DNA of 64,000 nt from Himantopus leucocephalus (taxonomy: Eukaryota; Chordata; Aves; Charadriiformes; Recurvirostridae), in assembly GCA_003993805.1 (NCBI GenBank), contig RSEF01000001.1, positions 61,728,860-61,792,859 on the forward strand. Direction: 5' to 3'. The stretch's first letter is position 1; each line of letters starts with the position of its first letter. Both the position numbers and the translations under genes were made by a program. The notes beneath the pieces were generated by a model, which did no database searches, was not told the origin of the DNA, and saw only the letters and a list, made by a program, of their open reading frames with translations. Positions 1-13,350 of the stretch are shown here, one piece after another.

Positions 1-2780
1 AAGCCAGTTACGAATACGTGGCGTAAGTGCCACTAAACTTTACAACAGAGTTATTTTTCCTAAAGTTTCTGGACAGGTTCATTGCTCTCTTTCTGATCTA
101 AAAAAGAATTGAATCAGCTGTCATCCCTGTTGTCTGACCAAGACTAACTCACTTGTTTGTTTCACAAGATCACAGGATGATGAATCATGAAGCGATGTGA
201 GGCCTGTGTTTAGAAGCTGCAGATTAATTTGCAATAATTCGATCACTTCAGCTCACTCCCTAGAGCATTGATCATAAAATCCCCAAGAACGGATGTCATG
301 CAAGCGCTTATTCTTGTTTTTCTCATACTGAGGTCTTTGCTGATTTAGACCTCCTTTGGAGATACATGAGGAAATCCTTTTTCAGCAAATCAGGCACTAT
401 ATTAGAACACCATAATGGCAATACTGGTTCAACAGCTAATGAGAAATAAGGCAATGTGATTCATAAAGGGCTTTTATCATATGGATACTAGATCATCAGC
501 CCTGTGGAAAACATCTATTCTATTGCTGAATTGGGTTAGAGTTTCATATTTTGCCAGATGCCATTGCAAGTAAACTTCTTCATAGTTTTTGTGGTCAGGA
601 ACTTTTAGCATCAAGCCGTCAGCTGATACTATCCAAAAGATTGTCTGAGAGCATCTTAATCCGTCATGATCCATCAAGAGTTTTAGTTATCTTGACAGTG
701 GCATACTGATACTGGATTATAAAAATCAACATCAACAGTTATAAAGTATTAAAAAAAAGTAATCAAAATATAAAATCAACATATTTTTCAGAAGTGTTCT
801 ACCACTCATGTTTGATAGTTATGTTTGATTTATTTATTACTGTCCTTACTGAGCTACTGAGAGTTAGATAAATTTGCTAAGAGATTCCTGTCTTCTAAAC
901 TATATTTACAATTTTCTCATGACAAAGAGACCCTCGTTGTCCTCCTGGACATAAGCTTTGCACAGTGCTCTCCTGTCTCAAATGTAATGAAGCCATCAGG
1001 GTCTTCCTGAGTGTAACTAAGTTATAAGAAAAGAAGTCTCCATTCTCTGTAAACACAGTCCATTTAACAGCAGAATAAGACATTCTAATCAATGAGAATT
1101 TAGTTATCTTAAATACAGCTGTTTTATCATATTTATTTTATTCAGTAATAACAGAAAAATCTCAGGGAGTGCTAAGTCATTCTCAGCTTCATCGGAATTC
1201 ACTGAAAATAGCCTTTTTGCTGTAACGCCTTGTTTCAGAATGAACCAAGAGTGCTGGCGTGATAAACTGCTCCTATTGCCTTCATGTCACCAGCACTTAA
1301 TTTTGCCAAATTGATTTATCTTGAGAAACCGTAACAATTACCTGAACACAATGTTTCCCGTACTGTTATGGATTGCCAAGGCGTGTTGGAAAGTGATGTG
1401 TCCCACTGCTGCACTATTTTCAATTTTTTTTTTTAGTTCACACTTTCATCAATATTGCTACTTGTAGGTAACTTTTTGGAAATAGGGCTCTTCTATAGAC
1501 CATACAGCAGTCTGAACACATATCAAGCTTTTCTAACTTTGCTTAATTGTACCATAACTGACAAGACTTACACGATTTCCCTTTATTAGGCAAGGAGATG
1601 GCCTTCAAGTAATTTATCTAGCCAAGCCAGAAGATTCAGCGTCCTAAATTACTGAACATGCGGGGGTTTATTGCAATATCCTGTTCTGATGTCGGACAAC
1701 AGTACTCATTTACCTGCTTATTTTTAACAAAATTGCACAAAATTCTCTGCTGATAGTACTGGCATTTGAACAAGTCAGTAATATACTAGGGGATAATTAT
1801 TCATTTTCATCTCATTTAATATATTTTACTTCTCCCCCATGGGGTCAGTGTCTCTGGCTGGCAGTCTGTCTTGCAGTTTTATTCCAGTCACACATTTCAC
1901 ACCACATAGACATCTAAGTGATCTTGACATGCATCAGCAGAGAAGACCAAAGAGGAGACTTGGGTCACTCACAATGCCACCTGGGTTCACTTAGTATTAA
2001 GAAATGAGTGCTTAACAGACACTGTGTGTGTGTGTGTAGGGGGAAGGGAGTGACATCATTATAATATAATACAGTACCATATGGTTTATCAGCAGGTCAA
2101 GCTTTATCCTCTGATCATCCCATTCATGATTCAGCAACATATGTTTTTATTACAGAGTGATCATATTAGTGAGGAAATGAGACTCCTCCAAGTTTAAGAT
2201 CTTAGAATGCAAAGCCCATTCTGAATGCACAGAATAAGCATAAAATTGGTTATAGCCACATAATGTCTATATTCCTGATCAGTTAAAGTAGCTCAGCAGT
2301 TAATATCTACAGATGAGCCACCCTCTCTCCCTATTTAAGTACATCAGAAGGACTGTCCTGCAAATTCCAATACCAAATCTCATTTTCCTTGGCTGATCCC
2401 GTGCCAGGCTAATGAGATTGAAAGTTTCATTTTGATTGTTGGTGTTCTATTAATAGAAAATAAACTCAGATTTAGCAACTTATGCTTATGTGCAATTTGC
2501 TATAGTGATTGCAATTTGATATTCACCACAGTTTCCCTTAAATTATTCTAAAGAACTACTTGATAGCAGTCGGTTCTTCCCCAGTTGTGGCATGGCACAG
2601 CTGGAGCAGTCACTCTCTGTGGGAATCTCAAGCCTTCCTTCTCTATAAATATAATGGTATTCAACATGATCTTCAGCTAAGATTCTTAAAGAAACTAACC
2701 TGCCATGGGATAAAGGTCCTCAAAAGATCTTGTTACAGGTAAAACATAGGAAAAGAGGGGTTTTGTAGTAGAAGGAGCTC
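1..2780. other. Intergenic, no gene seen
   Basis: AT-rich sequence with a short (TG)n at 2,023-2,038. Two minus-strand reading frames of 65-66 codons have no recognisable protein motif or convincing splice context. Confidence 0.6.
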
Positions 2781-2789
2781 ACCAAAAAA

Positions 2790-3500
2790 ACCCCTGAGGA
2801 ATCCACAGGAGGACATGTCCTGTTCAACATATTCAGAAATGATCTAGAAAAAGACCATTGTGTGTGATGACAAACTTTGCTGAGAAGCCTAAATTAATGG
2901 GATTATTAGAGACCACAAAGAGTTGCCAAAATACTGAACAGAAGTGTTATAAAAAGGCAGAGCATGTACAGTGTAGGTAAACCACCATCCATGGGAAAAA
3001 CCAGCAACTTTATAACCACTGCAATTAGTTTTGAGATGATAATAACCACTTTGAAGCGAGGTCTTAGCATTGTAAGAGAACTGTCAAAATGTCCGTTCAT
3101 CAGTGGCCAAAAAGCAAGTGTAATGGCACGACCAATTAGGAAAAGAATAGAGACCAAAGTGGATCATCATTATGCAACTGTATATGTTTATGGTGCACCC
3201 ACATTTTGAATATTGCATCAAGGTCCGGTCCCCCTGCCCCAAACCTATCCCCAGAATCAAGTAACAGAACTGTGAAAGTTAGAGATGGGCATCAGACCCC
3301 TAAAAATCACTGGTAGAATATTAAGAGAGAGGATAGGGAATGACTTGGATACAAGAACAAAGAAACAAAGGTGACAGATTAAAAAATAAACAAAATGGTA
3401 GCCCTTTTAGTAAGGCACAGTTGAACTGTGGAAACCCTTGCCAAAGGCTGTTACGAACACCAGAAGTTTACCTAGATGCAAAAAGTGACTGAACACATTA
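2790..3500 (+). mobile_element. Old CR1-type LINE remnant (ORF2 C-terminal part)
   Basis: At 2,818 the plus strand reads LFNIFRNDLEKD, the reverse-transcriptase phrase of CR1 ORF2, then frame is lost. Further on come words of the reptile-type CR1 ORF2 end: CATCAGTGGCCAAAAAGCAA, AGGAAAAGAATAGAGA, ATGGTGCACCCACATTTTGA (codes for an RPHLEYC-like phrase) and GTTGAACTGTGGAAACCCTTG. Stops and indels are frequent, so it is long dead. No 5' part and no clean 3' tail is visible. Confidence 0.75.
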
Positions 3501-6500
3501 ATAAGAAAGAATCTATTCATTATCATCATATCTAAAAGCATCACCTCTAGCTGAGAAAGTCCCTGAGCAGCAATCGGGCTGGCTGGTCTGTCTGGTTTGT
3601 CAGTTCAGATGTTCTTGGGGCACATATCCATTTATAGACCACATTGAAATGCACAATCATATTTATGCTGAGCCATTTACAATCCAACCAACATAACTAC
3701 AACACCCTTCCCCCCCCCTCCCCGCATCTGCAATACATTCCTTTTCTGTGACAAAGTTTTCATTTGCTGCCTTGCAGGTGTTGCTTCCTGCCTTTCAGAG
3801 ACAAACCAAACTACTTCACAAACAGGGGGCTTAAACAGGAAAGGAGATAATATTGCCTCAAACCCTGCTTCCTGCATCACCCTGAAACCTTGTTCCAAGA
3901 AACAGTTAGTTACAAGCACTCTGAAAGCCATGAAAACCATCTTGCTTGACTGTTGGTTGCCGGTCCCACAAGGTGTCACAAGCAGCCATCAAAACTCAAA
4001 GTCAGATCTTCTTCCATGCAGTAGCAAAGCTTCTGTGAAGACTATCTACCTTCCTTCTACGTTCAATGTCTTTCAGTCTTTGGCAAACATTATAGTGAGC
4101 AATGCAATTCTGAAGCCACCACCAGGCAGGCAGCTGGCAAGTCTCTCTACCCAAGGCCAGGTGAGTTTACACAGTCCACGCTGCACGTATTCAGATTTCT
4201 TCATTCTCTCCACTCCCAGTCTGCTTCCTCGTGCTTGCTGAACGTGAATTTCCCGATAGCTCAGCTAAGCACGTCAGCCCTTCACTGTTTAGCGTGCATT
4301 ATGAGCATCACCCTTTGTGCTGCGGGCAATTCTTACCCTCACCGCAGGTGAGTACAATATTGAATGTGCCAAGCTGCTTCAACAGAGTTCAGGTTATGGA
4401 GGGCTTAAGTAAGCATTATAATTTAAGTCATCAACAGTAGGTGTTATTAGTACAGGCTAAAAATCTAATAATGAAAAGCAGTAGCAATCATCTTTAACAG
4501 AGCATTTCAAAATCAGGCAACACATTTGTGTGTATTCACTTAGATGGTTCTATAGCTCTGGGCAGAGGCTCTGGCTTACCAATCACCAAACCAAAACTCT
4601 TCAATTACTCATACAACATGAGCAGCTTCATCAGGGACACAGCAAGCTTTTCCTTGACCCAGTCCCCTCTGTCAGTCCCTTGGCCTTGAGGGAATTCAAA
4701 CCTCACAGTTATTACTAGACATTAAAAAAATTGCTGTTAAAAACTATCATTTTTAACATTTTCTAGGCAGGTCCATAGTCAGAAAGATGTCCTTAGATCC
4801 ACATGAAAACAAAAATGCATTTGTTTTGTTAGTTGAGCTGAAGCTCTTGCTTTTGCCTTACCCCACCATAGCATCATTCACTACTGGGGAATGGCGGTGG
4901 CATTCAGAGTACCCGTGCTGCTGGGGGAGGTGTCACTCTGCCAGATAAGTTTTTGCATCCTGCACATAGCGTCCTGTTCTGTAGCTCGTAGAAAGTCATT
5001 TCAGAGAATCCTAGGGTGAGTGACCACTCTGAAGATGCTGGAAGGTGTACTTTATTCCAATAGAGAGACATTACTGCCAACAAGAAAATACTAAGCATTT
5101 CCAGAATAAAAGAGAAGCCACTACCATGGAAGCACAGAGCAGAGAAGCTTTTGTCTCAAATAGATTGTTTAGAAAAAAATGCAGCCTGCGTGGTTACTGG
5201 GGCTTGGAATTATACAGTCAGAAAGTCAATATTGCTTGTTGCAAAAAGCTGATACGCAACAGGTCAAATCTGCATATCTTTAAAATACCTTTGAAATTAA
5301 TAAATTGATTTCTAGTTAGTTAAAATATTGATGTTATTCTCACAGGCATAATATAATTTAAAAATACTTAGTATAATACAACAAAATGATTGCATCTTAA
5401 CTGCATTCTCATGTGAGTTGGACCGGTGCCTAGTTATGCACTGGTATCTCGCATCAGCACGTTACCATGTGACAAGTAAACGGCAGCTCGTTGCCCACAA
5501 GGACTCTTTGTCATGTCTCCCAGTGAAAAGGAGCCATAAAACTTTTCTCAAAGAGACATCAGCACATTCCTCCACAGATGGGGAATTATGCTGGTTCCAG
5601 ACGCACTCCTGCGTCCCCAAGAAGGAGTATACCGAGCGGTAATAAATGGCCGCAGGGTTATTTCAAACCAGCATAATTAATTAGCTCAGAGGCTGAACAC
5701 ATCCCCAGCTGGCCCTAGGAAGCAGAGGAAGAATATAAAGGTGGCGTTTCCACTTGTTTAGTTAGTCCTCAGTGTATTCTTGTCGTTGGGTTGCAAGGCA
5801 GCGCTCGCGGTAACTGTGTAGAAGATAAAACTCGCAGGTGGAGAGGGACAGAAAAGCATACATGGATCTTGAAACCGGCGGCTGCTCTGCCTGTAAATCT
5901 GCACCTAGATATGGCGCTGTTTAGTATGCTGTGGGCTGGGTAAGTGCTTTCTGGTACATAGAGCAGGCCAACATCAAGCCTGGGACTGCGCCAAGGACAG
6001 TGTGGCGCTGTGTGACATGTAAGACAGCGTTGCACTCGGACTTTCTGAAGATGCTTTTTTCTGTAGGTGAATGGCTGTTCTGGAAAACAGAAACCAAATC
6101 CTTGTTAAATCTGTAGGCACTTTTGCTGACAGTATCTCCCATTTAACTCTCATCCTCTTTCCCTACTCTGATACCCCCAGGCTTCCCTTCTTAAGAGATG
6201 GATGTTTCATTGCTCTCCCGTGACAGTCCCTCAATCCCACAGCTGTCACCAGTCAGTGGAGCAGCTCCACCTCTCTCAGACTGCATACTCCACCCTACGG
6301 GTTACAAAAATCAGTCTGCAGGAGCCTGCAAAGTGCAGAGCTAGTTCAGGCTTCGTTCTTCCAGAAGAGGAGCCACATAGCTGGCTGCTATTTACTGCAT
6401 ACTGTCATTTTTCCCTCTTCCCTTTCCTTGGGACGGGGCCTGAAAGGTGCAGTAGTGGCAACTGCTGCTAAAGTTTTTGCAGTATGAAGAGATTGCTTCT

Positions 6501-8575
6501 GAACAAAAAGCCGACTCCATAAATTTATTCTTCATGTCAAAATCTCAGCTTTAGTTTAGACAAGTTTCTAGTCAATAACTTAAACACATTTTTCCTTTGC
6601 ATAGGGGAAAATAGCTTAAAAACAATCACCAACAGCTACAGAAGCAGAAGCAGCACATGAAGTGAATTGAAGAAAAATATTTTCATATTTGTAAATCTTC
6701 AATTGAAGTTTCAGATTTATTTTTAAATATTTTCGTGAAGCAGTGTTTCTCATTATTTTCTCTTTGAGAGCTGAACAAGATTTTCCTACTCTCCCTTTTG
6801 ACTTCTCATTTGGTGGGCTGGGTCTTGCCACAGCTTTCCTCCATATGCTTTGTGAAAGTTGAATGAGGGAATGTGGAATTTTTCCTTCTTGATCTGTAGA
6901 TTTGAGTGATCCCAAACTCATGTTATATATAAATGAGCAGCACTCTGGGGGTAAAGCTTATGGCTTTTAAAAGATCTTGTTAATCTAAAATAAATACAAT
7001 GATGGTCAATCCCATACACTACCTGTACATCTGAGGTTTGGTACCAACGCCAACATATAGTTGGATATGATTCCTTGCTCATTTTAAATTAAGCTTTTAA
7101 AATTACTTTTGCTACAGTATACAAAGACCTCCCAGAAAAGCATCATGCAGCCTCATTATTTTCTTATTTTTGTTCCCACATCTCCTGCCCCTGCTATTGT
7201 CTATTTAAACTGGTCAAACTTTAAATTCACTCGTTTAAGTAGGAATCAGGTCAACAAGTATTTGCATCAGATACATGTTAGCATACCCATTAGCAAATAC
7301 CTGATGCAAATAACCGCATTCTCATTTCAGAATGACTATTTCTAGCAGAGTTTTTGGTGGTTGACATGTACAGTTTTAGATGAATAGTCATTTACCTTTA
7401 CCTTTATGCCATTTTCTACCATCTCTATTTGTTGATTCTTAAATCAAGCCTGTACACAAAGGGTTCTTTCCTTTCTCCAGCTACCTGGTCTTCTGCAAAA
7501 TACAGCTGCATTTAAACTGGGGCCTTGAGGAGCTATTTTAATATGGCTAATTTATTCTGTCTTCACTGCTAATGAGGACTCACAAATTAAACTTTCATTT
7601 TATGAAAATCTGGTATAATGTTGATTTCTGTTTCTCCCTTATGTGTGTTTTAGATTCAACCATCCCCATGGCATCAGCTTCTTTTTACACCTTTGTCTCA
7701 TCTCCCAATTGGGTTGTTCCAGCAGAAACATCGTCCTTACTCCTGCCACAAAGTCTTCATGTTTGCCTTCACCTCAGGGGTTCTCCTCTTCCATTTCATT
7801 CAAAGAGCTCAAGGACAAGGTCCTAACCTCCAGTTCTTCTTGCCAGAAGAGGAAAATTAAGACTCCATCATCCTGAATCTCCTTACAGGTAGTTCAAGAG
7901 ATATTGCTGAAAAAGCAAACAGTTTTGATAGCAGAACTTTCCACATTTCCAGTGGGAGTTGGAGGAAGTTTCCTCTGCAGAACAGTACTTCTGTGGCCTT
8001 CTGCTGGAGGCCCATTCTTTATAGTTACTACACCAAAAGCCATGGTCATGGAGATGAAAAATGCAATTCTGGGTCTTCAAGGCAATATAGGTGTCCGGCA
8101 GCTGCAAATTATTAAGAAGCAGGTGGCAGTCATGGTTAACACCATTCAGCATCTGATCAGATTCTGGACAACGCCCTCCAAGTCTTAAGGATGCCTCTAG
8201 TCACATCTAGTTCTCAGGATGACTACACAGCAGGCTCCTTTCCAACTTTGTGCCATTATTCTGTTGCAATACACGTCACACAGGCCATCAGATTTCATTT
8301 ATAGTGGTTAAGTAATTACAATCAGAAACACAGAGCTGTTCAGTACTCTTGAAAATAAACTTCTCACATCTTGTCCTTTGCACTTTTTCACTACCAAAAC
8401 TATTAGCATGTCCTCGTTGTTCAAGAGTTTAATCCTCAAGAACTTACTGTGTGTACAAGACAAATATTTGTACAGTCATATCTGCCTGGTGTTACTTAGC
8501 TATCTGCACATTCATCTGTATTTGCATCTGTGGGTTTTCCCTGCATTTCCCAATAATCTGATCTTCTCATAAACA
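3500..8575. other. Intergenic, no gene seen
   Basis: No coding feature is recognised. A C-run at 3,709-3,725 and an inverted pair of POU octamers at 7,259-7,312 are the only structures noted. Confidence 0.6.
7259..7312. promoter_or_regulatory. Inverted pair of POU octamers in a 12-bp inverted repeat
   Basis: TATTTGCATCAG at 7,259-7,270 and its exact reverse complement CTGATGCAAATA at 7,301-7,312 are 30 nt apart. Each contains a perfect octamer (ATTTGCAT at 7,260-7,267; ATGCAAAT at 7,304-7,311), the known POU-domain binding site. Function is inferred. Confidence 0.4.
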
Positions 8576-8579
8576 GAAA

Positions 8580-8714
8580 AACAGAATTACAGAATCGCTT
8601 TGGTTGGAAGAGACCTTTAAGATCATCAAGTCCAACCGTTAACTTAGCACTGCCAAGTTACCACCAGAACATGTCCCTCAGCACTACATCTACATGTCTT
8701 TTAAATACCCCCAA
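8580..8714 (-). repeat. CR1 LINE fragment
   Basis: In antisense orientation: ACAGAATCGCTTTGGTTGGA, GACCTTTAAGATCATCAAGT, CCAACCGTTAAC, ACATGTCCCTCAGCACTACA and TCTACATGTCTTTTAAATAC match the 3' end of avian CR1. About 135 bp remain. Confidence 0.9.
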
Positions 8715-11700
8715 ATAAAGATATCTTATCAGCTAAGCATCAGGATAGTAGTGGGGAAATACATAAAGGGATAGTATGAAGGATGTCCATGGGCGGCTAT
8801 AAGAAATAGCAGGCAAGAGGTGGAAGATTTAGGATCAAAAGCTAAAAAGGACCCAAGTGAAATATCTACAAGAATGTTTATTGCATCAAGAGGGAAACCA
8901 CTACCCTAAACTTGGAAATATTCTATGCAGTACAAAATCTGATTTATAACAACTCTAAACAAGCCTCTACTTTTCTAAGTGATGGACTTCTTAAAGCATT
9001 ATTTTACAATTTGTTTTTCATACCACAGACTAAATAGAGTCTGAAGCACTGTGTTTTACAATCCACAGCCTCACCGTCCTTCTACAGCAATCAGAAATTT
9101 TCCTCCTGACAGCTTGCCAGTGTATGTTCTGCATACCTTTATAAAACAGCTGGTGGTTTCTTCCCTGGCTACAAATCCAAAACAGAATAGGAGAATTTTC
9201 CATTATCCTCGGAGTGAACCTGTTGCAAGGGCAAAGGACTGATGCAGGAGTGGTTGCTGACCACTCCTAGGAACTGTACAGTACCCAGTGAACTGTGCAA
9301 CCAAGCCAAAGAGATTTTGCTACCCTATCTATCACAACAATGATAAACTAAACTAACTCAATGATAACTAAAACAGATGGTTTAACTTAATCCTGCCAGG
9401 ACAGTCCAGATACATACACATATTTTGAACGATCCCATGAACTACAGAAACAACCCTGCCTTCAAGTTCTTGATATGTTCTCACTCTTAGAATATCTCCC
9501 GAGCAGACACTTATGACATGGTCTCTGTAGACTCTTAGCCAGAACTTAAGACATCTCTTCAGACAGGTTGCTACACACATACAAGCAACCTGACCTTCAG
9601 TAAAGCAGAGTGCATCCACCGGCACAACAGTGTGCCAAACCACCCAAATCCTTCTTCTGTCCATGACAGGGAGTTTGCAGCAGAAAAGGGAATTGAATCC
9701 TTCCAGCAAAGGGTGTCACCAATATGATTCATTCAGGTTGGACAGAGGTGAATGGTTGACTCAGAGACCTCTAAAAATACCCATGCACTGAAGAAAACAG
9801 AGCTTGTAATCCATACATGACATCCTTCCTTTTAGGCTAATATTTAGCTGATCAACAAGATATAGAGGAAATAAGGGTTTCTGTACACTGTCTAGCAGAG
9901 GCAGCACAGGAGACAAATTCTGAACGCTTGATTATTTTTATGTGGTAACCTTGTCTGTGGCAAATCTTCACAAGTAAAAAGCCCTCCCTGCATTTTAACC
10001 ACAGCTCCAGTATTTGTCACTTAACTTAAAAGTCCTCCTTGCAATTCTACTGAAAGTATATGTTATTCCCTGTTGTTAACTGTCATATAACATTGCTGAG
10101 AGACAACTGAATTTAACCTCAGAAATAGCAAAGTTTCAGCTGTGGCTCAAGTACGATTTGTATAGATATTTGAGCACTTTAGTATCTATTAGGAGAAGGG
10201 GTATCGAAGTGTAACAAAGAACATCACAGAAACACAGGACCTTTATAGAGAAGGCCCTGCCCCCCACTCTCTCAAAATTTTGTACCAATTTCAACCCCAA
10301 AGTGTCCTTTCAGGTAAACAACTCTTGCATTACCTACAGGTGCCAGCTACACTTAATACAAAACAACACGTCACGGTGCTTTATATTACCAGTAGACTAA
10401 TTCTACATTATTCCATACCCAATGAATGACCTTCCTCTCTAAAGGGTGTTCGATATGCCACGGCAACCACAGCATTTGCTATGCCCCTTCCAAAACAGCC
10501 TGGGAGGCAGAACTGTGGTGCTTCTCTTGCACACACAGTGCTGCGGCGTCTGCAGACATTCACCTGCCGCAGCTCTGGGACGGAGCCGTGCCTCCAGGCA
10601 CTTCTGCCCGGGCAGCTCAACCTCTGGGGCTGGCGGTGTCTGCCCACGCAGCGCTGCCTGCTCCCTTGAAAGGCAAAACGGAGCCTCGAACACAAGGGGA
10701 GAGAGAGGAAAACAAGGCGTTAAATAGATTTACGTGCTAATACGAAGAGAATTGGCTGATGGCGTTGAGGGTGCTGAAGAATACACATGATGATAGCAGA
10801 AGTTCATCGACTGGAGAAGCTGAGAACTGGAAATAGGAGTGGGTATGCCAATAATAGACTCAATGTGGCTAATTTCAAGTGGCGGTTTAAACACCGTCTG
10901 ATAAAGGACTAATGGGAGAATAAGTGACTGGTGAGGTTTGTTTGGAAGGCAGCATGCAGAGAGAGAGAGGATGGATGGGCCCTGATCGTCATGCTTCGGT
11001 GAAAGAGACAACTGCTGTTAATCAGAAGCTGTCTGGCACTGATGAATATATTAAAATCCACTGTGGGCACATTGCCTTCCTCCCTCCTTCCACCCAGAGG
11101 AGTCACTAGAAGGTTTCCGCTGTGGCTGCTGCCAGTGAGTTGTCTAAAGCTTTTTGCATTTATTAGATATGACCCCTATGGAAGGTTTGTCTGCTGAGGA
11201 TTTGGCATAACCATAAAGATGCCTGAAAAAGATTCAAGTAATGCTCATCAAAAGGGTGGGACATGGGGATCTGATGATGTATAAAAGATGAAGAGCAAAC
11301 AAGCACAAAGAAAATTACCCTGATGTTAGCCCTCTCTTTTCATTCTCAGATAAGGTAATAAGCCAGTCGTCGTTGTGCAAAAAAACCCACAGACAGTCTG
11401 TTCTTCTGCAGCACACACAGTTTTCCCTTTCTCATCTTAAACTACTGGCAAATATTTTTGTTCAACGTTAATCTTTCTCCATGACCCAATTTCTACCTCC
11501 TCCACAATTTAGGATATTTTGGCAGATGCCTGTAATTTTTATGAATTAAAGTAAATGTCAGAAGGAAAGCTGCTCCTCCCATCGCTCTCAAAGAGCTGGA
11601 AATAAACCCCCTTGTCTAAGGTTATAAATCTCAACGCTCCATTTTGGGACATTGCTAGAACAAGTTCACTTAGCAGCTCCACGTTAAAAAATGTTTCCAG

Positions 11701-13047
11701 AAGAGTTTCTGAATTCCCTCAAAACATATCAAAGAACACCACAAGCTATATCCCAATATTGTTTTTACAAAGGCTTTTCCTGTAACAGCTTCAGCCTGAA
11801 CACTCATTTTAGCACCAGTCCCTTAATGTTTTATACTTTTTCAGATAGATTTGTAACTGTAGAAGTCTTGAAACAGAATTTTTGAAGTCAAGCTGGTTGC
11901 AAGCTGAACTAACTGTACTGCATTGATACCAAACCTCAAAACTCTGTAAGGAAAGAAAACTATTCTGTGGCTGGAGGTGCAAAGCTACAGAAACAGGTGC
12001 AGCTTCAGACCCATTCTTAGGAGTCTGATGGGGTAGACGTGAACTCTCTCTCATCAGTGCCACTTTTTTCTTTTCCTAGTTTATCCTCCAGCCAGTTACT
12101 GCTCCACAAAATGCAAGGAAAATGGCTTTCCCCAACTGGACAAGAGCTTTGTGCTCCTTAACTACCTGTTCTCTTAAAGGCAGTGGTTTTCTCACTATGA
12201 ATACCTCTGTGATCCATAGTAACCCTCCTCTGACACCTGCAAATGATTCCCATGGCCTGACTTCAAGTTCTTTTTGATGTAAGGGAGGAGAAAAGACTTA
12301 GCAATGGGGAAAAGATGAAAAGCAAAAAGACAGAAACATTTCCCTAGGCAGTGTGATGGGACAGAAAGACACAAACACAAGCAAGGATTCCAGTTCTGCA
12401 ACTTATTTGGGAAGTTACCGTCCCTTCTGTCCCTTAGCAAAACAAACCTTATATGCAGCCCTTGATTTGTAGCTCCCAGAGGAACTGATCACTTTGGGAT
12501 CCCTCAAGACACTATAGCAGGATAAATTATTACAGCAAAGAGATACTATCTTTATTCTATGTATCTGTAGCTTCTATATGCTTTCAAAGAACAAAGATCA
12601 CATTTTTAAACAAAATACATATTTTGGAATTCTCATGTAATACTGTTGGACTACAGCTTCTGAAAAAAACCAGTAAGTCTGCAATACCAAATGAACATTT
12701 CTAGTCTCAAGATTAATTATGTTAATGGTCTAAGCAAAGCTAATCTCCTCTAACTCAGACAAATTAGTGTTTCCATGTGGCTCATTAATCCCTGCCTCTT
12801 CATCTGAAGAGGCCATGCTTCATAGGACCAATGTATGCAAAAGAATAGCATGCCAGGAATATCTCAGACTGGAAGTGCTGAGAACAGTAGAAGCATTGCC
12901 TGATTTTATCCAGACAGCTGAGGCAGTGTTTCGTGCTCTCTCCACCTCTCAAATTCCCCCTACTCCCCTTTAAAGAAGCCTAGGGTATACCACCAAACAC
13001 CATGATCTGCTGCGATCCCACTGAGACTAGAATTTGAAATTAAGGAA
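8715..13047. other. Intergenic, no gene seen
   Basis: Mostly AT-rich. A G+C-rich patch at about 10,430-10,730 has open frames on both strands at once, which reflects base composition rather than coding. No promoter or exon is recognised. Confidence 0.6.
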
Positions 13048-13350
13048 CATAGAATGGTTTAGGTTGGAAGGGATATTAAATATCATCTAGTTCCACCCCC
13101 CCACCCCCCCGCCATGGGCAGGGACACCTCCCACCAGACCAGGTTGCTTGAAGCCCCATCCAACCTGGCCTTGAACGCTTCCAGGGATGGGGCGTCCACA
13201 ACTTCTCTGGGCAACTTGTTCCATTGTCTCACCATCCTCATTGTGAAAAATTTCTTCCTTATATCTGTTCTAAATCGACCCTCTTCCAGTTTGAAACCAT
13301 TACCCCTCGTTCTATCACTGCATGCTATTACACATTTTGTCAGAGAAAGC
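13048..13350 (-). repeat. CR1 LINE 3'-end copy
   Basis: Antisense CR1: CATAGAATGGTTTAGGTTGG, GCCATGGGCAGGGACACCTC, CCATCCAACCTGGCCTTGAA, GGGGCGTCCACAACTTCTCT and ACCATTACCCCTCGTTCTAT all match avian CR1. A further CR1-like phrase (CTTTCAGCCTTTCTTCAGAG) occurs at 13,513-13,532, so the element may extend there with a diverged middle. Poly-C runs at 13,096-13,110 lie inside it. Confidence 0.93.

Noticed and set aside
477..1092. Two minus-strand frames (66 and 65 codons) with protein-like composition
   Set aside because: No family recognised and no convincing acceptor or donor around them. An ENTHD1 exon was considered, but the strand and residues do not fit.
7904..8188. A 94-codon plus-strand frame with an open antisense partner, considered as a transposase or pseudogene piece
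   Set aside because: No transposase or other motif could be identified.
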